Assembly: GCA_951813555.1 (NCBI GenBank)
Contig: OX638344.1
Location: 3,039,076-3,103,075 of the forward strand
Length of the DNA: 64,000 nt
From: an uncultured Acidimicrobiales bacterium
GTDB lineage: Bacteria > Actinomycetota > Acidimicrobiia > Acidimicrobiales > Bin134
Direction: 5' to 3'
The notes under the pieces were generated by a model. It searched no databases. It was given only the letters and a program-made list of their open reading frames with translations, and was not told the DNA's origin. Of the stretch, positions 25,204 through 33,826 are shown one piece after another. Made by a program: the position numbers and the translations under genes. Position 1 is the stretch's first letter. Each line of letters begins with the position of its first letter.

Positions 25204-27417
25204 CTAGTGGTTGGACTTCATCAACGCCTTGAGTTTCGAGGGTGTGACGGGCAAATCGGTGACGGCTCCAGGGCGGCCGATGGCCTGCTCGATGGCGCTG
25301 GCCAGCGCAGCCCCGCACGCGTTGGTGCCGCCCTCACCTGCGCCCTTTACTCCGAGAGGGTTCAACGGGCTGGGGGCGTCTTCAGAGAGCAGCACCTCCA
25401 CCGCCGGCGTCTCCGATGCCGTTGGCATCAGGTAGTCCATAAACGAGGTCACCAGCGGTTGACCCGCGCTGTCGTAGAGGAACTCTTCGAGGAGGGCGCC
25501 GCCGATGCCCTGGGCGGCACCACCTTGGATCTGCCCCTCTATCAGCATCGGGTTGATCGCCCTCCCGACGTCGTAGGCCACCACGTATCGCTCAATGTCA
25601 ACCGCCCCCGTCTGGGGATCGACATCGACCACCACCGCGTGGGCCCCATATGGGTAGGTCATGTGGTCGGTGGTGAAGGACGCCTCGGCTCGCAGCTCTC
25701 CGCCATTGGCCGCGGCGATCTCAGCCAAGGTGAGAGACCTGTCGGGTTGCCCGCGCACTCCGATAGCGCCCGCTCGGTACTCCAAGTCTTCTGCGTTGGC
25801 TTCGAGCAGGTCAGACGCGAGGTTGAGGGCGGCTTCTTTGACGGCATCGGCAGCGAGGCGGGCGGCCGACCCGGTCATAACCGTCACCCGGCTGGCGAAT
25901 GCGCCCATGCCGCGCGAGATGCGATCGGTCTGACCGTGGACCACTTCGACGTTGCGGTAGTCCATGTCAAGGTCATCGGCGCAGATCTGGGCTATGACGG
26001 TCTCAATCCCCTGTCCTACTGAGGCCGCGCCGGTCACAACCTCAACAGACCCATCGCTCCGGATCGAGATCTGAACGTCGTCGAAGGGCCCGAGTCCCGA
26101 CTTCTCGACGAACATGCCGATACCGAGCCCGACCAGCTCCCCTTGCGACCGCCGTTGCGCCAACTCGCGGTCGAGTCGCTCGAAGTCGATGTGGTCGACA
26201 AGGCGCTCCAGAATCCGGGAATAGTCGCCCGAGTCGAGCACAACGGAGGTGCCCAACACGGCTAGGCGGCGGTCGAACGGCATCGCATCGGCCGGAATCA
26301 GATTTCGGCGTCTGACGCTGACCGGGTCGAGCCCAACCAGGCGGGCTGCGGCCTCGACCACTCGCTCGCAAACGTAGGTCGCCTCGAAACGACCGGGAGC
26401 CCGATACGTGCCCGCCGGCGTCTTGTTGCTGAGGCAGATGCGACCCCGAGACCGGTACGCGGGAAATGCGTAGGGCCCGGGCAGCATCGCCGCGGTCAGC
26501 GATGGCACGGTGGCACCGTGGGTGCGGACGTACGCCCCTTGGTCGTACCAGAACTCATCGTCGACCGCGGTGATGAGCCCGTCGCGGCTCACGGCTGCCC
26601 TGATTCGATGGCGCTGATCGCGGCTGTGGTTGGCAGCGATGAGATGCTCGCGCCGGTCTTCGATCCACTTCACGGGGCGATTCAGGCGAAGGGCAGCCCA
26701 CGCCACCAAGACATCTTCCGGATACAGCTCGCCGCGGATTCCAAAACCGCCTCCCACCGCGCACTCCCGGCCGACAACCGAATGGGGCTCCAGGTTGAGC
26801 ATGGCCGAGATAGCGGAGCACGTGTAGTGCGGGACCTTTGACGCCCCGTGAAGCTCGAGTCGTCCAGTTTCGGGATCAGGCCGAGCAAGCAGACCCCGGG
26901 TTTCCATGGGGATTCCCGAGTGGCGGCCGACGGTGAGCTCAAGCTCCAGTACGCGGTGCGCCTCGTAGAACGCCTGGTCCACCGACCCGTACTCGCTCTC
27001 GAGCACCATGGCCTCAACCGATTCGTTCTCGAGGGGTTCGATATCCACGACGACCATCTCTGCGATGTCCTCGGCCACATAGGCGTCCTCGGCGACGACG
27101 ATGGCCACCGGTTCGCCCACGTACCGAACCGACTCCCGTGCCAGCACAGGTTGGCGGTAGGGCAACAGCTCGTCGTATCCGATCTGGCGGAAGTCGATCG
27201 GCGGCACGGCAGCCAGGTCCTCACCTGTCCAAACACCGACCACTCCAGCCGCCTGGAGTGCCTCGGAGACATCGATGTCGACAATCGATCCGCTCGCGAT
27301 CTCAGAGCGAACCACACGCAGAAAGACCTCATTGGGAAACGACACGTCGGCGACGAACCTGGCCCGCCCCCGAAGCAGCGGGTCATCCTCTAAACGGCGA
27401 ACTGACTCCCCGATCAC
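25204..27417 (-). CDS. Molybdenum hydroxylase large subunit 2
   Basis: 737 residues from the GTG at 27417, which overlaps the Fe-S stop as GTGA; the frame is open further up but that part is antisense to the Fe-S gene. Begins VIGESVRRLEDDPLLRGRAR (hammerhead domain). MoCo domain marks: CAVGGGFGIRGELYPED, active-site loop AGTYRAPGRFEA, GAASVGQGIETVIAQICADD, and the catalytic Glu in GVKGAGEGGTNACG. There is no Cys in the loop equivalent to the CO-dehydrogenase active site, so it is an aerobic hydroxylase of the CoxL-like (form II) type rather than a CO dehydrogenase. Its closest relative in the window is the large subunit at 42405 (shared GRHSGIPMETRGL and DKSGLG-like segments). Confidence 0.9.
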   Translation of the reverse strand: MIGESVRRLEDDPLLRGRARFVADVSFPNEVFLRVVRSEIASGSIVDIDVSEALQAAGVVGVWTGEDLAAVPPIDFRQIGYDELLPYRQPVLARESVRYVGEPVAIVVAEDAYVAEDIAEMVVVDIEPLENESVEAMVLESEYGSVDQAFYEAHRVLELELTVGRHSGIPMETRGLLARPDPETGRLELHGASKVPHYTCSAISAMLNLEPHSVVGRECAVGGGFGIRGELYPEDVLVAWAALRLNRPVKWIEDRREHLIAANHSRDQRHRIRAAVSRDGLITAVDDEFWYDQGAYVRTHGATVPSLTAAMLPGPYAFPAYRSRGRICLSNKTPAGTYRAPGRFEATYVCERVVEAAARLVGLDPVSVRRRNLIPADAMPFDRRLAVLGTSVVLDSGDYSRILERLVDHIDFERLDRELAQRRSQGELVGLGIGMFVEKSGLGPFDDVQISIRSDGSVEVVTGAASVGQGIETVIAQICADDLDMDYRNVEVVHGQTDRISRGMGAFASRVTVMTGSAARLAADAVKEAALNLASDLLEANAEDLEYRAGAIGVRGQPDRSLTLAEIAAANGGELRAEASFTTDHMTYPYGAHAVVVDVDPQTGAVDIERYVVAYDVGRAINPMLIEGQIQGGAAQGIGGALLEEFLYDSAGQPLVTSFMDYLMPTASETPAVEVLLSEDAPSPLNPLGVKGAGEGGTNACGAALASAIEQAIGRPGAVTDLPVTPSKLKALMKSNH

Positions 27418-27890
27418 GATTGGTCGCGAACACTGCGCACCGCTTCGATGATCGTCTGGTATCCGGTGCAGCGGCAGAGGTTTGAGGACAGGGCCTCGCG
27501 CAACTCGTCGTCGTCGATGTCGGGCTGTCGGTCGAGGATCCCTTGGGCCAGCATCAAGAACCCGGGGGTGCAAAACCCGCACTGAAGGGCGTGATGAACT
27601 GAGAAGGCCTCCTGAAGCGGGTGCAGCTCAGAATCGTCGCTGGCCAGACCCTCGACGGTGGAGATCTCACAGCCTTCCGCCTGCACGGCGAACACCAGAC
27701 AGGAGCGGACAGGGTCTCCATCTATCAACACGGTGCAGGCACCGCAGACTCCCTGCTCGCATCCCAGGTGGGTTCCGGTCAACCCGCAATTGTCGCGAAG
27801 CGTGTCGGCTAGGGTCCGCCGCGGCTCCACATCGATGTCGTGCTGCTCACCGTTCACGTTCAACGCCAGCGGCCTTCGATCCGAACTCAT
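27414..27890 (-). CDS. Molybdenum hydroxylase Fe-S subunit 2
   Basis: 158 residues with both [2Fe-2S] motifs: THLGCEQGVCGACTVLIDG with RSCLVF, and LQCGFCTPGFLM with NLCRCTGYQTIIEAV. Short and cytoplasmic. It overlaps the large subunit upstream by four bases and the large subunit downstream (GTGA), so it is translated between two different Mo subunits. It could serve both, making two enzymes that share one Fe-S and one FAD subunit. Confidence 0.92.
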   Translation of the reverse strand: MSSDRRPLALNVNGEQHDIDVEPRRTLADTLRDNCGLTGTHLGCEQGVCGACTVLIDGDPVRSCLVFAVQAEGCEISTVEGLASDDSELHPLQEAFSVHHALQCGFCTPGFLMLAQGILDRQPDIDDDELREALSSNLCRCTGYQTIIEAVRSVRDQS

Positions 27891-30175
27891 CGGGGGTCCT
27901 CCCGTGAGCGGATGAGCGCCCGGACCCGATCCGGCGTTGCCGGTAGCTCATCGACGGCCAAGTCCATGTGCGCCAGAGCATCGGAGACCGCGTTGAGAAT
28001 CGCGGCGGGTGCCCCGATGGTCCCTCCCTCTCCGAGGCCCTTGGCGCCGGTGATGGAGGCATCGGTGATCGTCTCGAGATGCCGTATTTCAATGTCGGGA
28101 ATCTCGGCCGCAGTCGGCGGAAGGTAGTCCATGAGCGACGCAGTCAAGATGTTCTCGTCTTCGTCATAGACAACCTCCTCGTACAGCGCGTTTGCTATTC
28201 CCTGGGCGACGCCTCCCCGGATCTGGCCGTCGACGATCATCGGGTTGATCAACTTGCCGGCGTCCTCCACCACAACAAACCGGGTCACGGTCGTCGCGCC
28301 GGTCTCGGGGTCGACCTCCACCTCGGCGATATGGCATGCGTTCGAGAAGGTGCCCGCGGGATCGTAGGAGCCTTCCACCGACAGCCCGGCCGGGGTATCG
28401 GGTTCGAGACGCTCGGTGTGGTGATGGGCGATTCGCGCCAACTCCGAGACGGGAACCCCTACGTCAGTCCCGGCCACGCTCGCACGCCCTGCGGCGAAGA
28501 CGATGTCGTCAGCGTTGGCCTCGAGCACCGCCGCAGCCACTTGAGCCAATCGGTCGCGCAATCGGCCTGCGGCGATCTGGACGGCACCGCCCGCTATCAC
28601 CATCGACCGGCTGGCGAAGGTCCCCCAGCCGTAAGGCGTTCGATCGGTGTCGCCATGGATGATCCGGATATGAGGCACGTCGACGGCCAGCTCATCGGCG
28701 ATCACCTGAGCCAGTGTGGTTTCGAGTCCCTGCCCGTGAGGGGAAGCTCCGATGCAGGCTTCGACGAACCCGGATGGGTCCATGTTCATGGTGACCGTTT
28801 CGTAACCAATGGTGACGCCCATGGATCGAGTGGCGAACACCGGCGTGCCGTATCCGGTCCGCTCCGCGAAGGTGGAAATCCCCACGCCGAGCAACGGGCC
28901 GCCGCCCTTGCGGGAGTTCGCCTGCCGGTCGCGAAACTCGTCGAGATCGAAGTGCTCCACCGCCGCGTCGAGCGATTCGACATAGGTGCCGGCATCGTGC
29001 ACCACGCCGGTCGCCGAGGTGTGGGGAAAGTCGGTGGCCAAGTTCCGACGACGGATCTCCACAGGATCAATGTGCAGGCGACGCGCCGCGGTATCCATCA
29101 GCCGTTCTAGCGCAGCGGTAATCACTGGACGAGATACACCCCGGTAGGGGGCCACGGGACAGCGGTGGCTGCTCACGCCCCGTGAACGGACTCGGTAGTG
29201 GGCCACCGTGTAGGGACCGCAGAGCTCGCCCATCGCCATCAACGGCTCCACCGCCCAGGTCACCGGATAGCACGACCACGCACCTACGTCGCAAGCGACC
29301 TCGGCGTCGATCGCCAGCAGGTCTCCGTCGGAAGTGAATCCACCCTTGACTCGATATTCCTGATCGCGGCTGTGCCACGACGACGTGAGGTTCTCCGACC
29401 GGTCTTCGATCCACGCGACGCTTCCCCGCCTGTGCAACGCCAACCAGGCAACCACCACATCTTCGCGGGCCAGCGGAAGTTTCTGGCCGAATCCACCGCC
29501 GACGTCGGGAGCCACTACCTGAACATCGGCCTCGGGAATACAGAGCAGATCACTGACCGCAGTTCGCAGGACATGCGGTGCCTGGGTGGATGCGTGGATG
29601 GTGAGACGCCCAGTCCTTCGGTCGAACTCAGTAGTCGCCCCGCGTGTCTCAAGTGGCAGGGCGGCCTGTCGATGAGAGGTAAGCACTATCTCAACCAGGC
29701 AATCCGCTCGCTCGAGGGCATCGTCGATTTCCGGGGTCGCGAACTGCCCTTCGACAACCGTATTGGTGGTCGCTTCGGTCGGATGGACCAGTGGCTCGTC
29801 GACTGGGTCAATTTCCACTACGACCTGCTCGGCCAGGTCTTCGGCCTCCTCCGGAGATCGCCCGACGACCACGGCGACGGGCTCACCCACGTAGCGCACT
29901 CGGTCGCGGGCCAGCAGAGGTTGGCTGACCTTGACGAAATCTGGCCGATGAAGAACAGCTTCGATCTCGCCCACTCCGGCCGCGTCGAGGTCGGCGGCGG
30001 TGTAGCAGGGTCCATCGATGAATCGAATCAAACCGGTCGGCGACGCACTGCGGACGAAACGGGCCGTCGCCATACCGACCGCCACGTCGCCGACGTAGCG
30101 GCCATCACCGCGCACCAGCGCGGGATCCTCGACCCGACGAATGGAACGCCCGACCCACGTGTCGCCCAGGGTCAC
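27887..30175 (-). CDS. Molybdenum hydroxylase large subunit 3
   Basis: 762 residues from the GTG at 30175 (VTLGDTWVGRSIRRVEDPAL), overlapping the FAD-subunit stop as GTGA; the open frame beyond is antisense-like. Marks: APDVGGGFGQKLPLARED, active-site loop VAPYRGVSRPVI, GASPHGQGLETTLAQVIADE, and the catalytic Glu in AKGLGEGGTIGAP. The loop has Pro-Tyr-Arg where CO dehydrogenases have Cys-Ser-Phe-Arg, so CO is not the expected substrate. Second large subunit of this operon; it is less similar to the one downstream than that one is to 42405, implying different substrates. Confidence 0.9.
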   Translation of the reverse strand: MTLGDTWVGRSIRRVEDPALVRGDGRYVGDVAVGMATARFVRSASPTGLIRFIDGPCYTAADLDAAGVGEIEAVLHRPDFVKVSQPLLARDRVRYVGEPVAVVVGRSPEEAEDLAEQVVVEIDPVDEPLVHPTEATTNTVVEGQFATPEIDDALERADCLVEIVLTSHRQAALPLETRGATTEFDRRTGRLTIHASTQAPHVLRTAVSDLLCIPEADVQVVAPDVGGGFGQKLPLAREDVVVAWLALHRRGSVAWIEDRSENLTSSWHSRDQEYRVKGGFTSDGDLLAIDAEVACDVGAWSCYPVTWAVEPLMAMGELCGPYTVAHYRVRSRGVSSHRCPVAPYRGVSRPVITAALERLMDTAARRLHIDPVEIRRRNLATDFPHTSATGVVHDAGTYVESLDAAVEHFDLDEFRDRQANSRKGGGPLLGVGISTFAERTGYGTPVFATRSMGVTIGYETVTMNMDPSGFVEACIGASPHGQGLETTLAQVIADELAVDVPHIRIIHGDTDRTPYGWGTFASRSMVIAGGAVQIAAGRLRDRLAQVAAAVLEANADDIVFAAGRASVAGTDVGVPVSELARIAHHHTERLEPDTPAGLSVEGSYDPAGTFSNACHIAEVEVDPETGATTVTRFVVVEDAGKLINPMIVDGQIRGGVAQGIANALYEEVVYDEDENILTASLMDYLPPTAAEIPDIEIRHLETITDASITGAKGLGEGGTIGAPAAILNAVSDALAHMDLAVDELPATPDRVRALIRSREDPR

Positions 30176-31014
30176 GAGAGCGCCCGCCGGGTCAGCGCCT
30201 GCACGAGATCGCGCCGATAGTCGGCGGACCCGTGGATGTCGCCTCGGGGATCTACTTCCTCGCTGGCCAACTCCGATGCTGCGTCGATGGCATCGGGGCC
30301 CAAAGGCTGACCAGCCAGCGCCGCCTCGGCTTGGGTCAGACGAATCGCGGTTGCACCCACCCCCGCAGCCCCGATTCGCGCCTCGGCTATCCGTCCATCG
30401 GCAAGCCTTATGGCGGAGGCCACCGCGACCACCGCGAAGTCGCCCGCTCGGCGGCTGAACTCCGAGAACCCGGTTTTCCAGTCGGGGCCCAACCAGGGCA
30501 AGCGAACCTCGGTGAGCAGTTCGTCGTCGTCGATCGATGTGATGAAGGCCGACTTGAACAGGTCGCCGGCGGCGATGACCCGTTTCCCGCGAGCGGAGGC
30601 GACAGCAACGTCGGCATCCAAGGTTTGAGCCAGCAGGCACCATTCGGCCGCCGGGTCGGCGTGGGCAATGGAGCCGCCGAAAGTGCCTCGCAAACGGATC
30701 GGGATATGGCCGACGTGGCGGGCCGCCACGGCCAGCAACGAGTTCAATGGCCCATCGAAGTCGGGGCGCTCGAGATCTACATGGCGCACTCGGGTGCCAA
30801 TCGTGAGGTGGTCCCCGTTTCTCGTCACCTGGTCAAGGCCGGATACCGCGCCAATATCGATGATCATCTCCGGCCGGGCCAGGCGGAAGTTCATCATCGG
30901 AACCAAGCTCTGCCCTCCGGCCAAGATCTTGGCTTCGTCGCCGTGCTCGGCCAGAAGGTCCAGAACTCCGGCTACGTCACGAGGCCGTTCGTACCTAAAG
31001 GCGGCGGGCTTCAC
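30172..31014 (-). CDS. Molybdenum hydroxylase FAD subunit 2 (CoxM type)
   Basis: 280 residues. Flavin loops AKILAGGQSLVPMMNFRLAR (about 30-50) and RLRGTFGGSIAHADPAAEW (about 105-125), plus the C-terminal domain with GVGATAIRLTQAEAAL. It overlaps the nitrilase gene by four bases and the next large subunit by GTGA. Only one FAD and one Fe-S gene accompany two large subunits here. Confidence 0.92.
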   Translation of the reverse strand: MKPAAFRYERPRDVAGVLDLLAEHGDEAKILAGGQSLVPMMNFRLARPEMIIDIGAVSGLDQVTRNGDHLTIGTRVRHVDLERPDFDGPLNSLLAVAARHVGHIPIRLRGTFGGSIAHADPAAEWCLLAQTLDADVAVASARGKRVIAAGDLFKSAFITSIDDDELLTEVRLPWLGPDWKTGFSEFSRRAGDFAVVAVASAIRLADGRIAEARIGAAGVGATAIRLTQAEAALAGQPLGPDAIDAASELASEEVDPRGDIHGSADYRRDLVQALTRRALS

Positions 31015-31865
31015 AGTATTGAGCCGTCATACGACAGGCCATAGACATCGGTGCGTCGGTCGGCTTGCGGCCGGATCAGCGATCCTCGGTCCTCAGCACG
31101 CTCCACGTCGTCTAAGTCGACGGTGACGACTTGTTGTTCATCTTCGGTTCCCGACATCGGACCGGCTGCCACTCTGCCAAAGCTGTCAATCACCAACGAC
31201 GACCCCAGGAACTCGAATCCAGAAAGCGCTCCCACCTGGCTGGTGCAAGCGATGAACACCTGGCTGAGTTTCGCCTGCAACATGGCGCCATGAGCCTGGG
31301 GACAGAAACCGTCGGCGTCCCAGCGCTCCGTGTCGAAGCCCGTGATCCACGCCGAGGGCACGCAGATGAGTTCGGCACCCGACAGTGCCAGCACCCGGAC
31401 AACCTCGACGAACCGCAGGTCATAGCAAATGCACAGGCCAAGACGCCCTATAGGAGTATCGACAACCGGCAGGCCCCGATTACCGGGCGTGAAACAAGTC
31501 TTCTCCCCTGCGAACAAGTGCAGCTTGCGGTAGTGGCCGACAATCCCGGTTTGGTCGACGACGACGGCGGTGTTGTAGAACGTCTCGCCGTCGCGCTCGC
31601 AGAAGCCGCCCACAACAAGGCCAGAATGATCGGCAGCCACCGCAGCCCAGGCATCCACGGTTGGCCCCCATAGGGGCTCCGCCGTGCGAGCCACTTCCTC
31701 GGGGTTGACCATGTACCAGGGCACGGCCAACTCCGGGAGAACCACTAGCTGCGCTCCCTGGTCGAACAGCAGTTTCGCTGCTTCGGCGGTCGCGGTTCGA
31801 TTGATGCCTGCGTCTCCAGGTGGGCTGCCCATCTGGGCCAACCCGATCGAGACGGGGCGCGTCAT
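31011..31865 (-). CDS. Carbon-nitrogen hydrolase (nitrilase superfamily amidase)
   Basis: 284 residues. The Glu-Lys-Cys triad is visible: Glu in LVVLPELAVPWY, Lys in GHYRKLHLFAGEK, Cys in LGLCICYDLRFVEV. These enzymes hydrolyse amides, carbamoyl groups or nitriles; length and motifs resemble N-carbamoyl-amide and omega-amidase branches. Four-base overlaps on both sides tie it tightly to a cupin gene upstream and to the Mo-enzyme FAD subunit downstream, so it probably removes ammonia or a carbamoyl group from the ring-derived product of that enzyme. Exact substrate unknown. Confidence 0.88.
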   Translation of the reverse strand: MTRPVSIGLAQMGSPPGDAGINRTATAEAAKLLFDQGAQLVVLPELAVPWYMVNPEEVARTAEPLWGPTVDAWAAVAADHSGLVVGGFCERDGETFYNTAVVVDQTGIVGHYRKLHLFAGEKTCFTPGNRGLPVVDTPIGRLGLCICYDLRFVEVVRVLALSGAELICVPSAWITGFDTERWDADGFCPQAHGAMLQAKLSQVFIACTSQVGALSGFEFLGSSLVIDSFGRVAAGPMSGTEDEQQVVTVDLDDVERAEDRGSLIRPQADRRTDVYGLSYDGSIL

Positions 31866-32236
31866 AGGGCGCCACTCAGTTTGAGCAGATAGCGGTCTGG
31901 GGGGCAGGGCCCGCCGACGCTGACGATCCGGCTGTCTCGGTCAGCTCGAACCGCATGCTTCACTCCGGCTGGCACATGGACCGCGTCTCCAGCTTCGAAT
32001 TCGAGGACACTGTCGTTGTCAAGATCGGCCACTGACCCGCGGCCCTCGAGGATGAAAATCGTGTCCTCCGATTCTGAGTGGGCATGGGGAACGTTTTCTT
32101 CGTCGGGTTCGAGCACCACGTAGTTCATGTTTGCCATCTCGGAGCCCACCCCTGGCCAAACCACCAGACGGGCGTCTTTGGAGATCAACGGCATGTAGTG
32201 GTCGGGCTCGTCTCGATGGAATTGCTTGATGGCCAT
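31862..32236 (-). CDS. Cupin protein A of a tandem pair
   Basis: 124 residues, a single cupin domain. Motif 1: NVPHAHSESEDTIFILEGRG (H-x-H, Glu, Gly); motif 2: FEAGDAVHVPAGVKHAV. It ends with SVGGPCPPDRYLLKLSGAL. The GGPCPPD segment recurs in the neighbouring cupin at 32240, so the pair looks like an old duplication. The stop overlaps the nitrilase start by four bases. The role may be a small isomerase, lyase or dioxygenase in the same pathway. Confidence 0.85.
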   Translation of the reverse strand: MAIKQFHRDEPDHYMPLISKDARLVVWPGVGSEMANMNYVVLEPDEENVPHAHSESEDTIFILEGRGSVADLDNDSVLEFEAGDAVHVPAGVKHAVRADRDSRIVSVGGPCPPDRYLLKLSGAL

Positions 32237-32239
32237 TGC

Positions 32240-32647
32240 TCAATCTCCTAGATGGGCGTAAAGCGCGGGATCGGGGGGACAGGGACCGCCCAAGAGCACT
32301 GCCCCTCCTGCACCTGCAATGAATCGGTAACTCGTTGCCGGCTCGATCAAGAACATCGACCCAGTGGTGGCGTCGTAACTCTCGTCGGTGTCGAGGTCGA
32401 CCATGGTGCCCGAACCGGTAGAGACGTGGTAGACGCACTCCGACTCATGGCTCAAGTCGACCGTGCGACCGCCGGGATCGAGGGTGATGAGGTGCATCGA
32501 GCGTTGTTGCGCCCCCGAGCCAGGCCACACGACCGCGCGGGCCGATCCACCGGTTTCGACCACCGTCAGACCGGGCCCGGGCTCCGAGGCTCGAACCACC
32601 TGTACACGTGCTTGCCGCATATCTTCTATGGGTTTGAACGCTACCAC
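32240..32647 (-). CDS. Cupin protein B of a tandem pair
   Basis: 135 residues from a GTG at 32647 (an ATG nine codons in, at MRQARVQVV, is an alternative). It has the cupin strands but a weaker metal motif: the region DLSHESECVYHVSTGSG keeps one His and a Glu, and the second motif reads TGSMFLIEPATSYRFIAG, without the usual P-x-G-x-x-H. It ends LLGGPCPPDPALYAHLGD, sharing GGPCPPD with cupin A. This copy may bind no metal and act as a partner subunit. First gene of the leftward operon; the divergent importer operon starts 97 bases away. Confidence 0.8.
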   Translation of the reverse strand: MVAFKPIEDMRQARVQVVRASEPGPGLTVVETGGSARAVVWPGSGAQQRSMHLITLDPGGRTVDLSHESECVYHVSTGSGTMVDLDTDESYDATTGSMFLIEPATSYRFIAGAGGAVLLGGPCPPDPALYAHLGD

Positions 32648-32743
32648 GACCCCTCAGTCGCAGAGTTTCCGGTGGTTCAGCCTTTTTGAGCGATATCCAA
32701 ATGCTCCGACTAATCTCCCGCCTACCGACAACGGGGTGAGTAG
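32648..32743. promoter_or_regulatory. Divergent promoter region between the second Mo-enzyme operon and the BMP importer operon
   Basis: 96 bases separate the GTG starts of two divergent operons, so both promoters and any shared operator should lie here. The right end has GGGGTGAG just before the importer start, a plausible ribosome site. No convincing palindrome and no TCGATAATCG element was seen. Confidence 0.45.
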
Positions 32744-33826
32744 GTGAGTCAAGCCGAAAATATCGAGCAACCTACGCGACCATGGTGGAAGCTCCCGCCT
32801 AGTTCTGAGCTGCCTCCCTTTGTGAACACAATCCTCTCGCTGGCAATCACACTCGTGCTGGTCGCGGCGTTGATTCTCGCCATCGGGGCCAACCCCTGGG
32901 AGGCGGCCAAAGCGATCATCAAAGGATCGCTCATCGAGCCGTTCTTCCTCGGCCAAACCCTCATGATCGCGTCCATCCTGGCGCTTACCGGCCTGGCCGC
33001 GGCTCTGCCCTTCACGTCGAGGTTGTGGAACATCGGAGGCGAAGGGCAGATGTTCGCTGGCGCCATCGCCGCGGTGGCCCTGGGAATCGAGTTGCCGTCT
33101 AACACTCCGAGGGTGCTGTTCATAGCAATCGTCATCCTGGGATCGTTCCTCGGCGGGGCGATCTGGGGGCTCATCCCCGGGGCATTGAAGGCGTTCTACG
33201 GCGCCAGCGAGATAGTCACGACGCTGATGCTGAGCTTCGTCGCCGTGTTCGTCGCCAACTACATCATCGCTGAAGTCTGGCCTGACCCCTTCAGCCAGAA
33301 GACCGTTTCGATTGCCGAGAACGCCCAATTCCCAACAATCTGGGATGACGGCACCGTCGATATCAGCGTGCTCATTGCTGTCGGGGCGGCGGCGTTGGCC
33401 TGGCTGCTGATGACGAAGACGTCGCTTGGCTTCTCCATCCGTGCGATTGGGGCCAACGCCAACGCGGCGCGGCTGGCCGGCGTGCGGACAAAGCAGGTCA
33501 CGCTGCTCACCTTCTTGGTCGCGGGCGGGTTCGCCGGTTTGGCCGGTGGGGTCGCCGTAGCGGGAATCTTCGACGACCTCGACCTCAACTTCTCGAGCAA
33601 CTTCGGCTTCATCGGCATCGCCGTCGCGCTATTGGCACGGCTGAAGCCGTCCCTGATCATCCCAGCCGCCTTTTTGTTCTCGATGCTGCGGGTAGGAAGC
33701 AACAGCCTCCAGGCCTCGGCGGACATCTCGCCGTCTTTGGGCGACATCATCGTCGCGGTCTTCGTGATCTTGTTGATGGTCACCGGTGCTATTCGATTCC
33801 GCTACGCCCAGAATGTGGCCGACTGA
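32744..33826 (+). CDS. BMP/nucleoside-type ABC importer permease 1 (NupP-like)
   Basis: 360 residues from a GTG start. About ten hydrophobic helices after a short cytoplasmic N-terminus (VSQAENIEQPTRPWWKLPP). Features of the BPD_transp_2 fold of nucleoside/ribose importers: LPFTSRLWNIGGEGQMFAGA, the segment GASEIVTTLMLSFVAVFVAN, and the coupling loop AIGANANAARLAGVRTKQVT. First gene of a nine-gene rightward operon, overlapping the second permease by one base (TGATG). In known systems this type carries purine or pyrimidine nucleosides and related bases. Confidence 0.9.
   Translation: MSQAENIEQPTRPWWKLPPSSELPPFVNTILSLAITLVLVAALILAIGANPWEAAKAIIKGSLIEPFFLGQTLMIASILALTGLAAALPFTSRLWNIGGEGQMFAGAIAAVALGIELPSNTPRVLFIAIVILGSFLGGAIWGLIPGALKAFYGASEIVTTLMLSFVAVFVANYIIAEVWPDPFSQKTVSIAENAQFPTIWDDGTVDISVLIAVGAAALAWLLMTKTSLGFSIRAIGANANAARLAGVRTKQVTLLTFLVAGGFAGLAGGVAVAGIFDDLDLNFSSNFGFIGIAVALLARLKPSLIIPAAFLFSMLRVGSNSLQASADISPSLGDIIVAVFVILLMVTGAIRFRYAQNVAD

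Noticed and set aside
27417..27582. N-terminal extension of Mo large subunit 2 beyond the GTG at 27417
   Set aside because: The extra segment is antisense-like, overlaps the Fe-S gene and comes before the normal family start; the GTGA overlap supports the inner start.
27968..30220. Two long plus-strand frames (380 and 340 codons) opposite Mo large subunit 3
   Set aside because: Antisense shadows of a well-supported gene.
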